Assembly: GCA_002633005.1 (NCBI GenBank)
Contig: NMRA01000195.1
Location: forward strand, 252,154 to 316,153
Reading direction: 5' to 3'
Length of the DNA stretch: 64,000 nucleotides
From: Phoronis australis
Lineage: Eukaryota > Phoronida > Phoronidae
In this document: positions 24,401 through 34,317 of the stretch, piece by piece
Numbering within the stretch: the first letter of the stretch is position 1
How the letters are laid out: each line of letters opens with the position of its first letter
Notes under the pieces: generated by a model
Told to the model about the DNA's origin: nothing
What the model saw: only the letters and a program-made list of their open reading frames with translations
Databases searched by the model: none
Program-made: the position numbers and the translations under genes

Positions 24401-27400
24401 TTACTAACGATATTCAAAACCTCAGGCACACATATATTGCAAAATTTGTTCTTTTGAAGACTAATTTACAGTTGAAACATATCGCTTATCAGGGCTTGGA
24501 ATTTTCCGCGGAAACGCGGATTTCCGCTTTTTTCAAATGTGCTTTCCGCTTTTTTATAATATTTCCGCGTAAAAAAATCGGATTTGATATAAAATTTCCG
24601 CGGTAAATTCCTTTCTTACCGCGGCGTTGCAGACGACGTTCACCTCGAAAAGCGGAAGTTGCTCTTTATGTTCGGACGAACGTAAATTGTCAACATTGCC
24701 GGGGCATCTGGGATAGCGTGGTGTGATTTTCAATGGCGTCTCGTGTCATTGTTAAGCGCGGCGACAAATACTACCGCTCTGCAGCCAAAAATGTGTGGGT
24801 TGGGAGTAGACGGGCGAGCTAATAGGACGCAGACGCATGCTACTGATGGTGGTAACGCTATTTTTTTTTTTTTTTTTTAGTCCACCCGATTTTTGTCGGG
24901 GAAAGGTTCATATTGACCAGTTCTAGGCTGGTTATCGGGCGATGATTTGGGCCGTAAAAGTTTCAAAGTTTCCGCGTTTTTTGTCATTGGTCATTCCAAG
25001 CCCTGGCTTATACCTCTGACAGCTGGTGTATCGGTTATTCACTGGCATTTGTGACGTTTGAATGAAATTACAGGTCTGGATGAAATCTGATATTGATGTA
25101 GCATCAATTGATGCCCTTTTCACGAATACCTATAGTTAAAATCTTACCAATACTTTGTGTCGGGTTGTACTACAACTGTACCTCACTGTAGACACCACAA
25201 AAATTTGCGCTCGTCAGGTGCACCCTTTTGTAGCAAATCTGTCGGTGATCAACTTGGGAGTCTGAGTGGCATGTCCAATATGTATTGTACTATTTTTGAC
25301 TTGCCACTCGCATTCAGTGTTATTTTTTTGTGAACATAAAAAAGTCCTTGACTATTTCTTAGTATTTTACTGAATGGATGTTCATCTGCTATTACAAGAC
25401 AGGTGCAGCCTCTAGAATTTCCTCCCGCCAATCAAAGAGAGAGCAGGTGATGCAGCGTAGGGCTTCAGCAGCACTTAGTGGTGCTTTGTATCTAGTACAC
25501 TCATCATTGTGCTCAAAGGGGATGGTAAGAGCACGTCGCTGAACTATGACAACCTCAATCACGATTCTCTTTGCACAAGATTAGAATAAAATTCAACGGG
25601 CACAAGTCAGTGAACCACTCCCGACCTGTAAATTAATCTCTAAGGGAATAATATATCGTTTAAAATAAGTGCCAGAGCTTCAAAATGTACTATCATTTGA
25701 CCAAACTAATGTTCAACAACAAAATACATTCACATACCAATTGGTAGTTCAAAAGAAACCAGTTACAAACAAAGCCACCCCATTGCAAGTACATGGGAAA
25801 GTGGCGACCGAAACAACCCACGCTATTAGCCATCCAGCCAGGAAAATGAATATGGAAGTCCCCATCGGTACTTATCTTACTTAAGGCATTAGGAATTAAG
25901 TACTAAAAGTACAATGTTTACTTAAGTTTCAAATTGTATCTTTTCTTAAAGGCGTTGATCAACAAGCACACATTCACCTCACTTCCTGCCGCCTATCAAC
26001 ACAGATTGATGCAATTAGTACCTGAGTGTGACCGTATTGTCAGCACTGACGCAGTTGTACGGTAAGTCCAATCAGTTGATAGTGATTGACAAGGCGCATA
26101 AACAAGTGTCTCTCTGACTATGAACACCTTTGGACTATCAAGCATGGTTGTTCTTCCTCAGAATGCGTCAACCGGTTGTTGTTTGGGGGAACTGAATCAC
26201 GCACAGTCGACATGGCTTTGTAAACATCTGACTGTGTCCACGTTGATATATTAACTACTCTTGAGTACTCTTGACTGCCACACTGTCTGACTAGTTGGAC
26301 AAATTGATGTTTTTATCCTGACATATTAAAATGTAATTCTTAAGCCACCCTAAAAATGTACATTGCATACATTTTTAAGTCTGGTGGGGTGCTGACCAAA
26401 CTTAATAAAGTGTCTGCGAAATGCTGAACTTCATAAAACATGAGTGATTTGCACTTTTTTACAACAATGCTAGCACAATCTGAATGTAACCACAAAGAGA
26501 CTACATCAACAACTGCAGAAAGTATGAGTGTCTAGTGTAGTCCTCATCTTTTCCCCATCACAAGAGTTGTCTACAGACCTGCGATACATTATATTTGATA
26601 TCATTTATGTACTATAGTGTCACTGTTGTGACTTCAACACAAAGAGGTTTCGGACCTCCTTTTGCTCGCCTGATTTGTTTTACAAGGTGTGATGTTTGCT
26701 TAGCATAAAACTATAGACCATTCCTTGGATGGTATTACTCTCGAGTTCCAAATAGCCTTGTTCTATTCTTTGGTCCAAAGTACTAGAAGTTCAAAGTCAA
26801 ATCGGGAGTGTAGGATTGAAATTACGTGTACATGGGTGCTTAACTCAAACCAGGTGGTGGCCCAGGACAAACTATTGAAGTCTAAGTTTAACGGTCCAAA
26901 GTTCAATGGATTTGTTGTTGGGCTAGTTGATGAAGGGAAAGTCAAATATCTGCACACTCTGATACGTGCATTCGAGTAACTAAGTACGCAACTTGAAATT
27001 GAAGAAAATACATGATGAAAAACTATCCGTCAAAATTCTAGGACTGTCCTGCTGTCTCAATTTCATCAAAGTTATTAAAAATAGAAAGCTGGACTAATCA
27101 AAAGGTGCACACTCCCTCCTTTTGCTTTGCTCTTCAAATTTTCTACTCAAAACGTCTGAAAATCTTCCAGTCCAGAAAACTTCCATGAGGTGATGTATGC
27201 CATGGTCGAAAGACGTGTTAATGTATGGGAATCGTGCAGAGCAACTTCTACAAAAAATCTTGTGTCTAATGTGGGTTACATAATACCTAGTTTTGCACGA
27301 AATAAAAAGCCTTGAAATACTTAGGCTTTGTGCGTAATTCCGTTGTTGGGTGATTCGCCTTTGCTTCCTGGGCACTGATTACGTGCCATTTATATATGGA

Positions 27401-30400
27401 AAAATTAACAGGTCAGCCACAAAATGTCATTTGATCCTGACATTTGCTTGCTTGGCACTGAATACGCGCCATATTTTGCAACAATATTCATGATTACAAC
27501 CGTCTGTTTTTCGAAAATTTATGAAATCTTTCTACAAAATTCACTTTTCAATAAACAGTGTCTCAGATGAGTCATTTTAGGTTAAGTGGGGAAATATCTG
27601 ACCTCCGATACAAAAACTTAGCGAGGAGATATCAATAATTTGACATTTATTTTGGATTTAAAACAAAAAAATGAATTTCTACTGAGTGATTTTTCTCTTA
27701 AATTAATAATTAAACCCATCCTGAATATGACAGAATTTGTCAGTCTGCACTATTATTCCATTCTATACAATTGTAAAGTTTTATGCAAATTTCCAGTCTA
27801 TACTAATACTGCGGTCTATTATATCATTAAATTTTCTTAAAATTTCCAGTCTCTACTGTTATTTGGAAATCTATGGTAGTAGTTGAAACTTAGTAGTAGT
27901 AGTTGGAACTCAAGCCCTGCTGATCGGGGGAGATGGGCGGCGAGTTGCACTGTATGTTAATGTTAGCCTTTCTGTTTGGATTAGTTGACACAAATACATG
28001 TTGTGTTTTCAGTCTGGTCAGTTCTACATTCACAAACGAGTTCTTCAATCGCAGCTGTTCACAGTGGCAGCAAAGGTTGTCTGAAGGTATGCCATTGTGT
28101 CTTGTACACTTGTTGTATTGAGCTTAACTTTAATAGATATAACCCAGACTAATTTGTTGTTATTACAGTTCTCTAGCTTACTTATGGTGATCTTCGTGAG
28201 GCACTTGTGCATTTTGTTGATCAATTTGCCACAAAACTTCAACATTCACCATCATACAAAGCTTGTGATTTCATAAACTTTCAAAACATCTGGTGTTACC
28301 TTGTACTGCACCCTCAATTTAAAGTTTGATTGAAATCCAAATTAGACGAACTTCAGAACATCATATCTCAGAAGTGGCTGGCAGAATGGATTCACTGTTA
28401 GGGATTGTTTTTCAAGTGTTCCACTTTTGCATGAGGTCTATTAAAAATAGGACTGACGATATTCATGAGTTTTTCAAAGTTGCATCTAACAAACAAATTG
28501 ATACTTTAATATTTATATCAAATAAAATTGGATCATGTTATTGATACCGTCGTTTTGCTATCAATTTTCGTTTTTGCTAAATTGTCGTAAAGAGACATAG
28601 TCTCGTGACCCAATTAATAATAGATAGGTGAAAAGTCAAAATACAAATTCTACAGGCTTTCTACTTTCAGAAAATGGTTTTACTGATTAGTTAAAAATCT
28701 CTAGTCAATATAAATATTTAGTTAATTACACTGACCTGTCAATCAGTTCCTACATAACATGAACTTCAAATGCCAGGTAAAAATATCTCATCTGTAAATT
28801 TGGCAACGACAGCTGTTCAATTGTTCTGTTTCAAAGGGAAGTGTCCTATCAGTTTATAATGTGATGAAACTTCAAATGGTACTACCCTGTAGGTAATTAT
28901 CACATACTGCCACACTCACCAAGAAATTCATGTGACCTGTTGCTGCAAAACAAATTTTCAAGTCATGACAGGCCGGTGTGTGGTGTAGACCTGTGTTGAT
29001 GCAGACCCTGTTCATTTGTGTTCACTAGGTGAATTTACTTCTGAAAATCAACAGAAGATCAAGGCAGAAATTGAGAAGGAACAGGCCAAGTTGGATCCAT
29101 GGAAAACAAAACATTTTGAAGCTGCCTGGGGCCAGAAGTAAGTGACTATCACTTGGAAACTGGAAGGTGATGATTAAGGCTTTCATAAACTTAATTTATA
29201 TATAACTTTGCATTTCAGTTAGAACTTACGCCATCATCCGTGTTTACATGATAGGATATTGCTGTTGCCTTTGTTTTACGTTGATCTATGCGCTGACTGA
29301 GACGCCATGTTGTCAAGCCATTGATTTGCGAGCAGGTTTAATCGCTGCAGCACCCCCTAATAGCCATTTTGGTTGTGACTTGGCTTTTTCTGTACTTTCG
29401 GAGAGAATGTCTACAGAACTGATGTACCGATTTTAATGAATCTGGATATAGAGGTATTTCAGTGGTAGGAATCCACTGGCACCATTCAATTTTCAGAATG
29501 TTTCAACCACTGCAGCAGCCTCTAGTTGCCATTGTGGTTCTCAGCGAGAGGTGTTTCACTCTCTTTTGAAGCAAGAGCATTTCCGGTTGATGGATTTCAT
29601 TGAAACTTGACATGGGTGTATGTGACAGCAATGTGCTGGGACCAGTCAATTTACAGCATCCCTTGTTTGGCCATTTTGTCTGGTTGTCCTGTCGTCTGCT
29701 CGATATCCCAAATAGCCCCGACCGTATTTTGATGAAATTTGGCTCAAGGGTGGCGAGCATTACTTGGGCAATGCATGCTATTTTTCAATCTGCACCTGCT
29801 CAGGGCCAGATCCGTGGCTTTTCAGTATTTTTGGGAAAGAGCATTTCCAGATGATATCTGAAGAACTTATTGACAGATTTCAATGAAAATTAACAGTCAC
29901 ATGGATATGTGTTGACAATGCTTCGTCATAAGTGGATTTTCAGGCAAATTCGACCTCTGTACCACCCCGTAGTGGTCATTTTGGTCTTGTCAAGGGGCTT
30001 TTTCAGTATTTCAATAAGATTTCGAGACGGAGGTATGTTACAGCAAAGCACTGGTATCAATTGATCTGTGGTGAGATTTGTCAACTGCAGCTTCCCCCAG
30101 TGGCCATTTCATTTTGCAGACGATGACAGCTACTGGTTTTGTGCAGATTTGTCATTTTGTGCCCTCTTTGTACCTGCCATACCGCATGATTGTTTTTGTA
30201 TGAAAGAAGTAGATTAGATCTGTTAATTTTTAGTTTCTTATGCTGTGTACTTTTGTGGCGTGTTTTATTTTTTGTTGTGATGTTGAAAAGTGATCATTTA
30301 TAAAACTTTTTGATTTGATATTAGTTTTAAAAGGTGAGGTACCAACACTTTTTCTGAGAAACATACGGTTTGCTGTACACTGTGAGCGCATATCAATTTT

Positions 30401-33045
30401 GATTTTTTTAATATCTAACAGGTAACTGTTGAAACAGATTGATACGAACTAAGTGGGGAATAATTGCTTGAATATTTCCGCATGAGATTGAAACACTCAG
30501 AAGGTAGTGGTGGCAAACTTATGTGTCATTTACCCATTTCAAACAGCATCCAGGGTGTTTATTAATGAAACACTTAGTGACAGAAAATTGTACGGATGAT
30601 CAGCACTGCCAAACTTTGGCCGCTTTAATTCAATAGCAGGTTATCTGTAGGTTTCGAATGAATGTTAAATTTGATGTTATCGTGTTGCATTAATTTTTGT
30701 CCAGGTTTATTGGCTTAATTTCTTGATTGAATTGCCGTCTTGAATTTATCTCTTAGTACTTTTTGTGCTACCACTACTACTGATAAACAACCCAGACAAT
30801 CCTGACCATGTAGTAAAACTCAGTCTTGTTTTTCAGAACAATTAATCAACCTATTGTGAACATTGCCATGCCGACATCTGTCATCACCCCAACAACAGTT
30901 TCCAAGCCTGTGGCTAGTGCCTCCACTAAAATTGGTGCAAAAGTGAAGTCTCCTTTGGTGAAGAAAGCCAAGCTAGTGTCCACCATGCTCAAACAAAAGT
31001 CCATCACAACGAGTTTAGCTGCCGCTAAGTCATCAGGTGTAATGGTGACAACTCCTGACACGGGAAGTTCTGCGAGTCCAGCTGACCTTACGAGGGAGGC
31101 TGTGAACAGACTTATCATGAGAACCACAGGAGTGTCGCCGAAAAACGATTCACCTGGCATACCAAACACATCTGTAGCCAAAAATGTGAACTTGTTGGAA
31201 CATTTGAAACGTCCACTGGTTGTGGACACAAGTGATGCCATCGTTGTGGCTAAACGTCCAAAGATGTCGCCGGTGAAATCTGCTGGTCACGCCACAAAAA
31301 CGTTGGCCCAGATCAAAGCTCAGACTCAGGCAGCCAAGCTACACAAACAGGCTGGCCTCAGCCCGCCCGGTGTGCAGCGCCACTTCCCTTCGATACTGGC
31401 ACGTACGCAGTCAGCCACAAGGACCCTAGCACAGATTAAACTGCAGACAGCTGAGCGTCGACAGCTGACTCTGCTGTCGTCAGCTCAGACAAAACTGACT
31501 GGTATGATAGGCAAGACGGGTCAGACTAAGACTCTGGCTCAGATCAAAGCACAGAATAAGGCACGTGTACAGGCAAGGGTGAGCCCGGTGATGACTTTGG
31601 TAGGTCAGCAGCCTGCACAAGTCATTGTCCCATCCCAGGTGCGACCCAAGACCGTAGTGTCATCGAAACCGCCAGCAAAACCAACCACTATAATTGCGGT
31701 GTCGAAGCCCAGTATGATTGTTCCATCCAAGTTACAGCCCGGTGTTAACATGCAGAGGTCGTATGAAATTTGTCAGAAAGTCCTGGAGCAGAGTCAAAGT
31801 ACAGGAATGATTTCACTGTTGAAGAAAGACAATGCTACACCCACCGTGCCTGTGTCTACTAGTGCAATGGTAACCAGTATTCTTAGTTCACCAATGGCCA
31901 CCACTAGTGGTACTTCTGTGCAAAGTGGTGTGCCGGATAACAAAACCAACGTAAAGCCCAACTATGTGGTGGTTACCTTGAGTAATTCAGATAACCACGG
32001 CAACATCAGGACAGTCACGCCAGCATTGAGCACTAGTAAGACGGTTGGTCAAGGACTCGCCACACCTGCAGTGTCTGACATGATGGGACTATCTACTGGT
32101 ACCTTCAAAGGTATTAAGGTTGTCTCCCCTGCAGCGTCATGCAGTTCACCAGCCGTATCTGTATCAAGCACGTGTGAGAGTATTGCGAGCTCTAAAGACA
32201 GTTTAGAAACAATGGTGTCGACTCCAACACTGAAACTTGCGACCAAACATAAAGCAAAACAGTTGAAGATTGGAAGCCATTTCTTGTTGTCTATCAGTGA
32301 CAGGAACAACGTACACGCAGTTAAAATGTTGCGTCGCAGGAAAGCGGTGATACCAGCCAATAAACTGAAGGAGTTAGCAAAAATCTTGGAGAGTAAAAAG
32401 AAAACGGACAATATGCACACAGTGTGCTCTGTGAGTGCACTGTCTAGTGCCCCATCTGTTTCCCAAACAGTAGCCATCTCAAACACGACAGTTTCGACAG
32501 CAGTGGTCACTACAATGACATCAGCTAATGTACAAGAGAATGTTGTAAAAACCTGCCCCAGTGTGGTGTCTGTGAGTGGTGTAGCTGTGCAATCCCCTAA
32601 TGGCCTTGTGAGTAGGTCAAGTCCATCTCTAATGCAATGTGTTCCTAAAACTGTTAGCCAACTGCCTATTGTAAGTGACATTCAAATGTTGAAGTCCTTA
32701 GACAGACTTCAAAAAGCCACGTTTAGCAATACAAGCGTCGTGAAAACCAATGGCACAACATATGTCATTACAAATCCACCAGGGGGCGTTGTTCCGCCAG
32801 CATCCACCATTCGTGTGATGTCCCCGCAGGGAATCTCACCACCTGGGGTTCTTCACACTGCTCGTTTTACATCGGTGCCCATCGGAGCAACCCCACAAGT
32901 GATGGTGTCCGGTCAGGTCAACCAGCCGTCTAGTTGTGCATGTAGCCTAAAGGCACTGGTCATGTGCCAGAAATGTGGTGCCTTCTGCCATCATGACTGT
33001 ATTGGACCATCCAAACTATGTGTCACATGTCTAATAACGACATGA
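9400..33045 (+). CDS. ASXL: ASXL Polycomb protein (Additional sex combs-like)
   Basis: Eleven exons join in frame: 9400-9474, 14342-14424, 15087-15195, 16430-16562, 17676-17915, 18955-19142, 20117-20230, 25952-26061, 28013-28086, 29029-29137 and 30837-33045. With one copy of exons 4-7 the product is about 1147 residues. Residues 15-89 form the HARE-HTH domain ([33 protein letters not shown]). Residues 303-415 form the DEUBAD ([46 protein letters not shown]). The last 36 residues are the ASX-type PHD finger ([20 protein letters not shown]). Two basic clusters ([21 protein letters not shown]) look like nuclear signals. In known ASX proteins the DEUBAD activates BAP1/Calypso to remove ubiquitin from H2A in the PR-DUB complex. 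The gene is shorter than vertebrate ASXL1-3, as expected for a single pre-duplication gene. Exons 4-7 are present twice (see 21216-24007). Confidence 0.95.
9558..12169. mobile_element. Non-autonomous DNA transposon with CAGGGCTCGAC ends
   Basis: The left end CAGGGCTCGACA and the right end CGTCGAGCCCTG are inverted repeats. Subterminal words based on 'aagtcgcatttgcgacctg' and 'gcgagctg' recur at both ends (9590-9680 and 12080-12150). No transposase frame is visible. The flanks share only GAAC (gaacggtc / gaacctgt), so the target duplication is weak. A CAGGGC start resembles hAT-type elements, but the class is uncertain. The element sits in ASXL intron 1 and contains a nested MITE. Confidence 0.7.
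10220..10720. mobile_element. MITE, CAGGGCTTGGAAT family, copy A
   Basis: A 501-bp element with ends CAAGGCTTGGAAT and ATTCCAAGCCCTG. The flanks ATTCAC / GTTCAC look like a 6-bp target duplication with one change. It is nested inside the element at 9558-12169 and is the same family as 24490-25005. Confidence 0.8.
12970..13225. repeat. Tandem repeat with 'cattttttgtaaaaaatct'
   Basis: Two units of roughly 75 bp (about 12978-13018 and 13048-13088) share 'gtaaaa..ct.ggt..ac.cattttttgtaaaaaatct'. They are followed by a G-rich run and a non-repeated tail. It lies in ASXL intron 1. Confidence 0.5.
13840..14265 (+). pseudogene. GIY-YIG fragment, Penelope-like retroelement remnant
   Basis: From 13862 the plus strand reads [20 protein letters not shown], then IKGH, then LTAVGNH. 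This fits the GIY-YIG nuclease pattern C..C...Y.GET.R.L..R...H found after the reverse transcriptase in Penelope-like elements. A tail with 'cactgaagaaggtcccgaaagct' follows at 14200. No intact reverse transcriptase is seen. Decayed and intronic. Confidence 0.55.
14342..14424 (+). CDS. ASXL: ASXL exon 2 (HARE-HTH)
   Basis: [20 protein letters not shown] and on to GNLKDV. The acceptor is ACTTCAG and the donor GTGAG|GTAAGT, phase 0 to phase 2. Confidence 0.93.
15087..15195 (+). CDS. ASXL: ASXL exon 3 (HARE-HTH)
   Basis: [20 protein letters not shown], then [15 protein letters not shown]. The acceptor is TTTTCTAG and the donor AAG|GTTAGT, phase 2 to phase 0. It matches the most conserved block of the family. 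Confidence 0.95.
15237..15356. repeat. Minisatellite, about 52-bp unit
   Basis: Two and a half copies built on 'ttaacattgcttgtggcttg' and 'tgtctgcaatacttgtccagg', in ASXL intron 3. Confidence 0.7.
16150..16300. repeat. GA-rich low-complexity tract
   Basis: Runs of ggga, gggag and gagag with almost no pyrimidines. The same tract begins the second haplotype-like copy at 21056, right after the N gap, and probably caused the assembly break. Confidence 0.85.
16430..16562 (+). CDS. ASXL: ASXL exon 4, copy 1
   Basis: [20 protein letters not shown] and an Arg/Lys-rich tail. The acceptor is ATTTCAG and the donor AAAAG|GTAGTA, phase 0 to phase 1. Differs from copy 2 at three synonymous sites. Confidence 0.88.
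16590..17225. repeat. Composite minisatellite in ASXL intron 4, copy 1
   Basis: The first half has about four units of 70-90 bp built on 'gtttgtggaagcatggtgtg' and 'gattgggaaccagtgtgtca'. The second half has about ten units of roughly 19-20 bp built on 'gactggaacttggtctgt'. Long open frames here are repeat artefacts. Confidence 0.85.
17676..17915 (+). CDS. ASXL: ASXL exon 5, copy 1
   Basis: [20 protein letters not shown], ending in the basic cluster [13 protein letters not shown]. Its donor now reads AAG|GTAAGG because a MITE inserted at +5. Compared with copy 2 there are four synonymous changes and one replacement (Ala to Thr). Confidence 0.88.
17920..18728. mobile_element. Harbinger-like MITE in ASXL intron 5, copy 1
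   Basis: An 809-bp element. Its ends are near-perfect inverted repeats of about 34 bp (GGGCTGTTCCAGCAAAATCT against GGGCTGTTCCAGTAAAATCC). It is flanked by TAA at 17917-17919 and 18729-18731, the 3-bp TWA target duplication of PIF/Harbinger elements. The empty site is present at the matching place in copy 2 (22498 onward). The insertion lies within the splice donor of exon 5. No transposase is seen. Confidence 0.88.
18955..19142 (+). CDS. ASXL: ASXL exon 6, copy 1
   Basis: Ser/Asp/Lys-rich, ending [15 protein letters not shown], a block with counterparts in vertebrate ASXL. The acceptor is TTGTTTAG and the donor AAG|GTAGAC, phase 1 to phase 0. Seven synonymous differences from copy 2. Confidence 0.88.
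20117..20230 (+). CDS. ASXL: ASXL exon 7, copy 1 (start of DEUBAD)
   Basis: [20 protein letters not shown], then [13 protein letters not shown], the conserved opening of the DEUBAD. The acceptor is TATTGCAG and the donor AGA|GTAAGT, phase 0 to phase 0. One synonymous difference from copy 2. Confidence 0.9.
20469..21055. other. Assembly gap (587 N)
   Basis: A run of N separating the two copies of ASXL exons 4-7. Protein frames running through it are meaningless. Confidence 1.
21216..24007 (+). CDS. ASXL: ASXL exons 4-7, second copy
   Basis: Exons 21216-21348, 22258-22497, 22725-22912 and 23894-24007 repeat exons 4-7 with the same lengths, phases and splice sites. All four remain intact. Over 675 coding bases I count 16 differences, 15 of them synonymous. 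The block begins and ends in phase 0, so including both copies would add 225 residues without a frameshift. Known ASXL proteins do not repeat this part, and the copies flank an assembly gap, so a retained second haplotype is more likely than a real tandem duplication. Copy 2 is continuous with exon 8 and lacks the MITE found in copy 1. Confidence 0.85.
21363..21815. repeat. Composite minisatellite in ASXL intron 4, copy 2
   Basis: Same repeat as 16590-17225 with fewer units (about two long units and six to seven short ones), a length polymorphism between the two copies. Confidence 0.85.
24490..25005. mobile_element. MITE, CAGGGCTTGGAAT family, copy B
   Basis: A 516-bp element with ends CAGGGCTTGGAAT and ATTCCAAGCCCTG, flanked by a perfect 6-bp duplication GCTTAT (24484-24489 and 25006-25011). 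Subterminal GC-rich words 'ttccgcggaaacgcggattt' are characteristic. In ASXL intron 7. Confidence 0.87.
25012..28012. other. ASXL introns 7-8, no other gene identified
   Basis: Apart from exon 8 (25952-26061), these are AT-rich introns with only short chance frames. No transposon ends were recognised. Confidence 0.5.
25952..26061 (+). CDS. ASXL: ASXL exon 8 (DEUBAD)
   Basis: [20 protein letters not shown], then [17 protein letters not shown]. The acceptor is TCTTAAAG and the donor ACG|GTAAGT, phase 0 to phase 2. It contains the helix that in ASXL proteins contacts BAP1. Confidence 0.95.
28013..28086 (+). CDS. ASXL: ASXL exon 9 (DEUBAD)
   Basis: [20 protein letters not shown], then RLSE. The acceptor is GTTTTCAG and the donor GAAG|GTATGC, phase 2 to phase 1. 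The FTNEFF..S...W..RL pattern is a DEUBAD signature. Confidence 0.95.
28590..28690. repeat. Dispersed repeat (gtcaaatacaaattctacag family)
   Basis: Similar to 46600-46690 on the plus strand and, in reverse orientation, about 49690-49740. Shared words include 'cgagacc', 'ataaagtcaaatatcaaattctac' and 'ttactttcaaaa'. Class unknown. Confidence 0.5.
29029..29137 (+). CDS. ASXL: ASXL exon 10 (end of DEUBAD)
   Basis: [20 protein letters not shown], then [13 protein letters not shown]. The acceptor is TTCACTAG and the donor AGAA|GTAAGT, phase 1 to phase 2. Corresponds to the W.E.FFE..YGQ block of vertebrate ASXL. Confidence 0.95.
29250..30130. repeat. Degenerate long-period repeat in ASXL intron 10
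   Basis: Phrases such as 'ctgcagc....tagtggccattttggt', 'tttcagtattt' and 'cagatttcaatgaaa' recur about every 130-300 bp from 29340 to 30110. It looks like a decayed tandem array or repeated element. Open frames across it are not conserved. Confidence 0.5.
30837..33045 (+). CDS. ASXL: ASXL last exon (disordered region and PHD finger)
   Basis: One 2.2-kb exon, as is usual for the last ASXL exon. It is rich in Ser, Thr, Val, Pro and Lys and probably mostly disordered. Three spaced copies of a TLAQIK motif ([14 protein letters not shown] near 31290, [14 protein letters not shown] near 31420, [14 protein letters not shown] near 31527) resemble the TLA.IKA motif of vertebrate ASXL. A helical patch [14 protein letters not shown]...ISLLKK lies near 31750-31830. 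The C-terminus is the Cys/His-rich PHD with CAC, CQKC, HHDC and CVTC. The stop is the TGA at 33043-33045. Confidence 0.95.
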
Positions 33046-33218
33046 CCATGAGGTTGTGTATGCAACTGTGTCATCACTGTTTGATTTTGCCAACTTGATG
33101 TCTCCTATGGGCTGGCTATCCATGATTTAATCATAAAATTATGCTACATGAATGTATTGCCAACTAAAATGGACAAATTGAAGTAATCCATCTGTTATTG
33201 TTGCTAATTCGTATCTGT

Positions 33219-33224
33219 AATAAA
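33219..33224 (+). promoter_or_regulatory. Polyadenylation signal of ASXL
   Basis: AATAAA about 174 bases after the ASXL stop codon, in AT-rich 3' sequence. The short 3' UTR this implies is inferred. Confidence 0.6.
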
Positions 33225-33708
33225 TTGAATTTTTGATGCATTTTATCCATTGCCAGACTTGCAGAAACGGTGATACGTGAAGTCGTGATAGTTTTAGATT
33301 TTGCCTAACAATTGCTAATTTTGGTTTTTGTTATTCAGGATAAAAGTATTTTGGCCTGATTTTCACATCAGTTATCAAAACAACTTTAAAAGGACACCAA
33401 GCTCGGTTTTGATTTGTTAATTGATGTGAGCGACTACTTTCCCATCCTGCTGGTTATAGCAAAGTAATGTTCTGTAACCCTCGTGGACCTTAAAACATTT
33501 GGAGCGAATTTCAAAACGCCTAAAAGGTAAGAAGTTGAAAACAAAACCGACGCTAGTGTGCAGCATGAAAACGACGTTTCGACACAAACTAAATATTATC
33601 CTTAGGTACACACGAAATTTCGTAAAAGAATGTTCACGTCACAATGCGTGGTACAACGTATGTCGACTCTATAAACTACCACAATTCCAGTCTATGCTCC
33701 AAAATTCT

Positions 33709-34010
33709 TTAATAGAGTGACCTCTTGGCATGCGGGGCCTGTGTGTGAGTAGCCTCACGGATTAAGAGTTTGACACGGTTATTGTCATGACCAAGAGTCT
33801 TTACCTCAGTCGGTAAACCTTGTAGTGTGGTCAGTGTTGACAGAAATAGCGCACAGGGCGTTGTTAACAATTTTCGTGTGTTCAGCCAGTCTAAGATGCA
33901 AAATTCGAGTGTTCTTGCCAACGTAAAACTTAAAGCAATCCTTACAGATTTCCTGATAAACCGCATTATTACTCTGCTCAAAGTTACATGTAAGCTTGGA
34001 CACAAATTCT
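33709..34010 (-). pseudogene. GIY-YIG fragment (minus strand), Penelope-like remnant
   Basis: On the minus strand from about 33970 it reads VYQEICKDCFKFYVGKNTRI, then LRLAEH. In a second frame HDNNRVKLLIREATH follows, the expected C-terminal block. The GIY-YIG pattern C..C...YVG.N.R.L..R..EH is clear, but the frame shifts between the two parts, so the copy is dead. It lies just 3' of ASXL on the opposite strand. Confidence 0.6.
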
Positions 34011-34317
34011 AGTCTGTGAATGCATGCCCGTGGCTTAAAAACTGCATGAAGTTAACAGCAGTCTGTCATGCTATCGGTTTGAAGTGGCAGATGGCGACCC
34101 AATGAATAGTAAGTCAATGTAAACATTCTCTTGTTCAGGACCATACAATGATATTAGACTGTGTAACTTGTGCAAAAACTTGTGGATACAGGAGTCAACA
34201 CAATGTTACTGGGACCACCAGTGCCAATGCCCAAGCAACAGAAACCGAACTTAAGATACTAAGTCGAGTTCAGAATCGAACAGTGCATAGCAACTACGAA
34301 ATTCTCAGGATCTATAC

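Noticed and set aside
29600-30126. Plus-strand frames of 60-85 codons in ASXL intron 10
   Set aside because: Part of a degenerate repeat; no splice sites and no recognisable domain.
31000-32681. Minus-strand open frames of 131 and 210 codons inside the last ASXL exon
   Set aside because: Shadows of the ASXL coding frame; no independent start context, splice site or domain.
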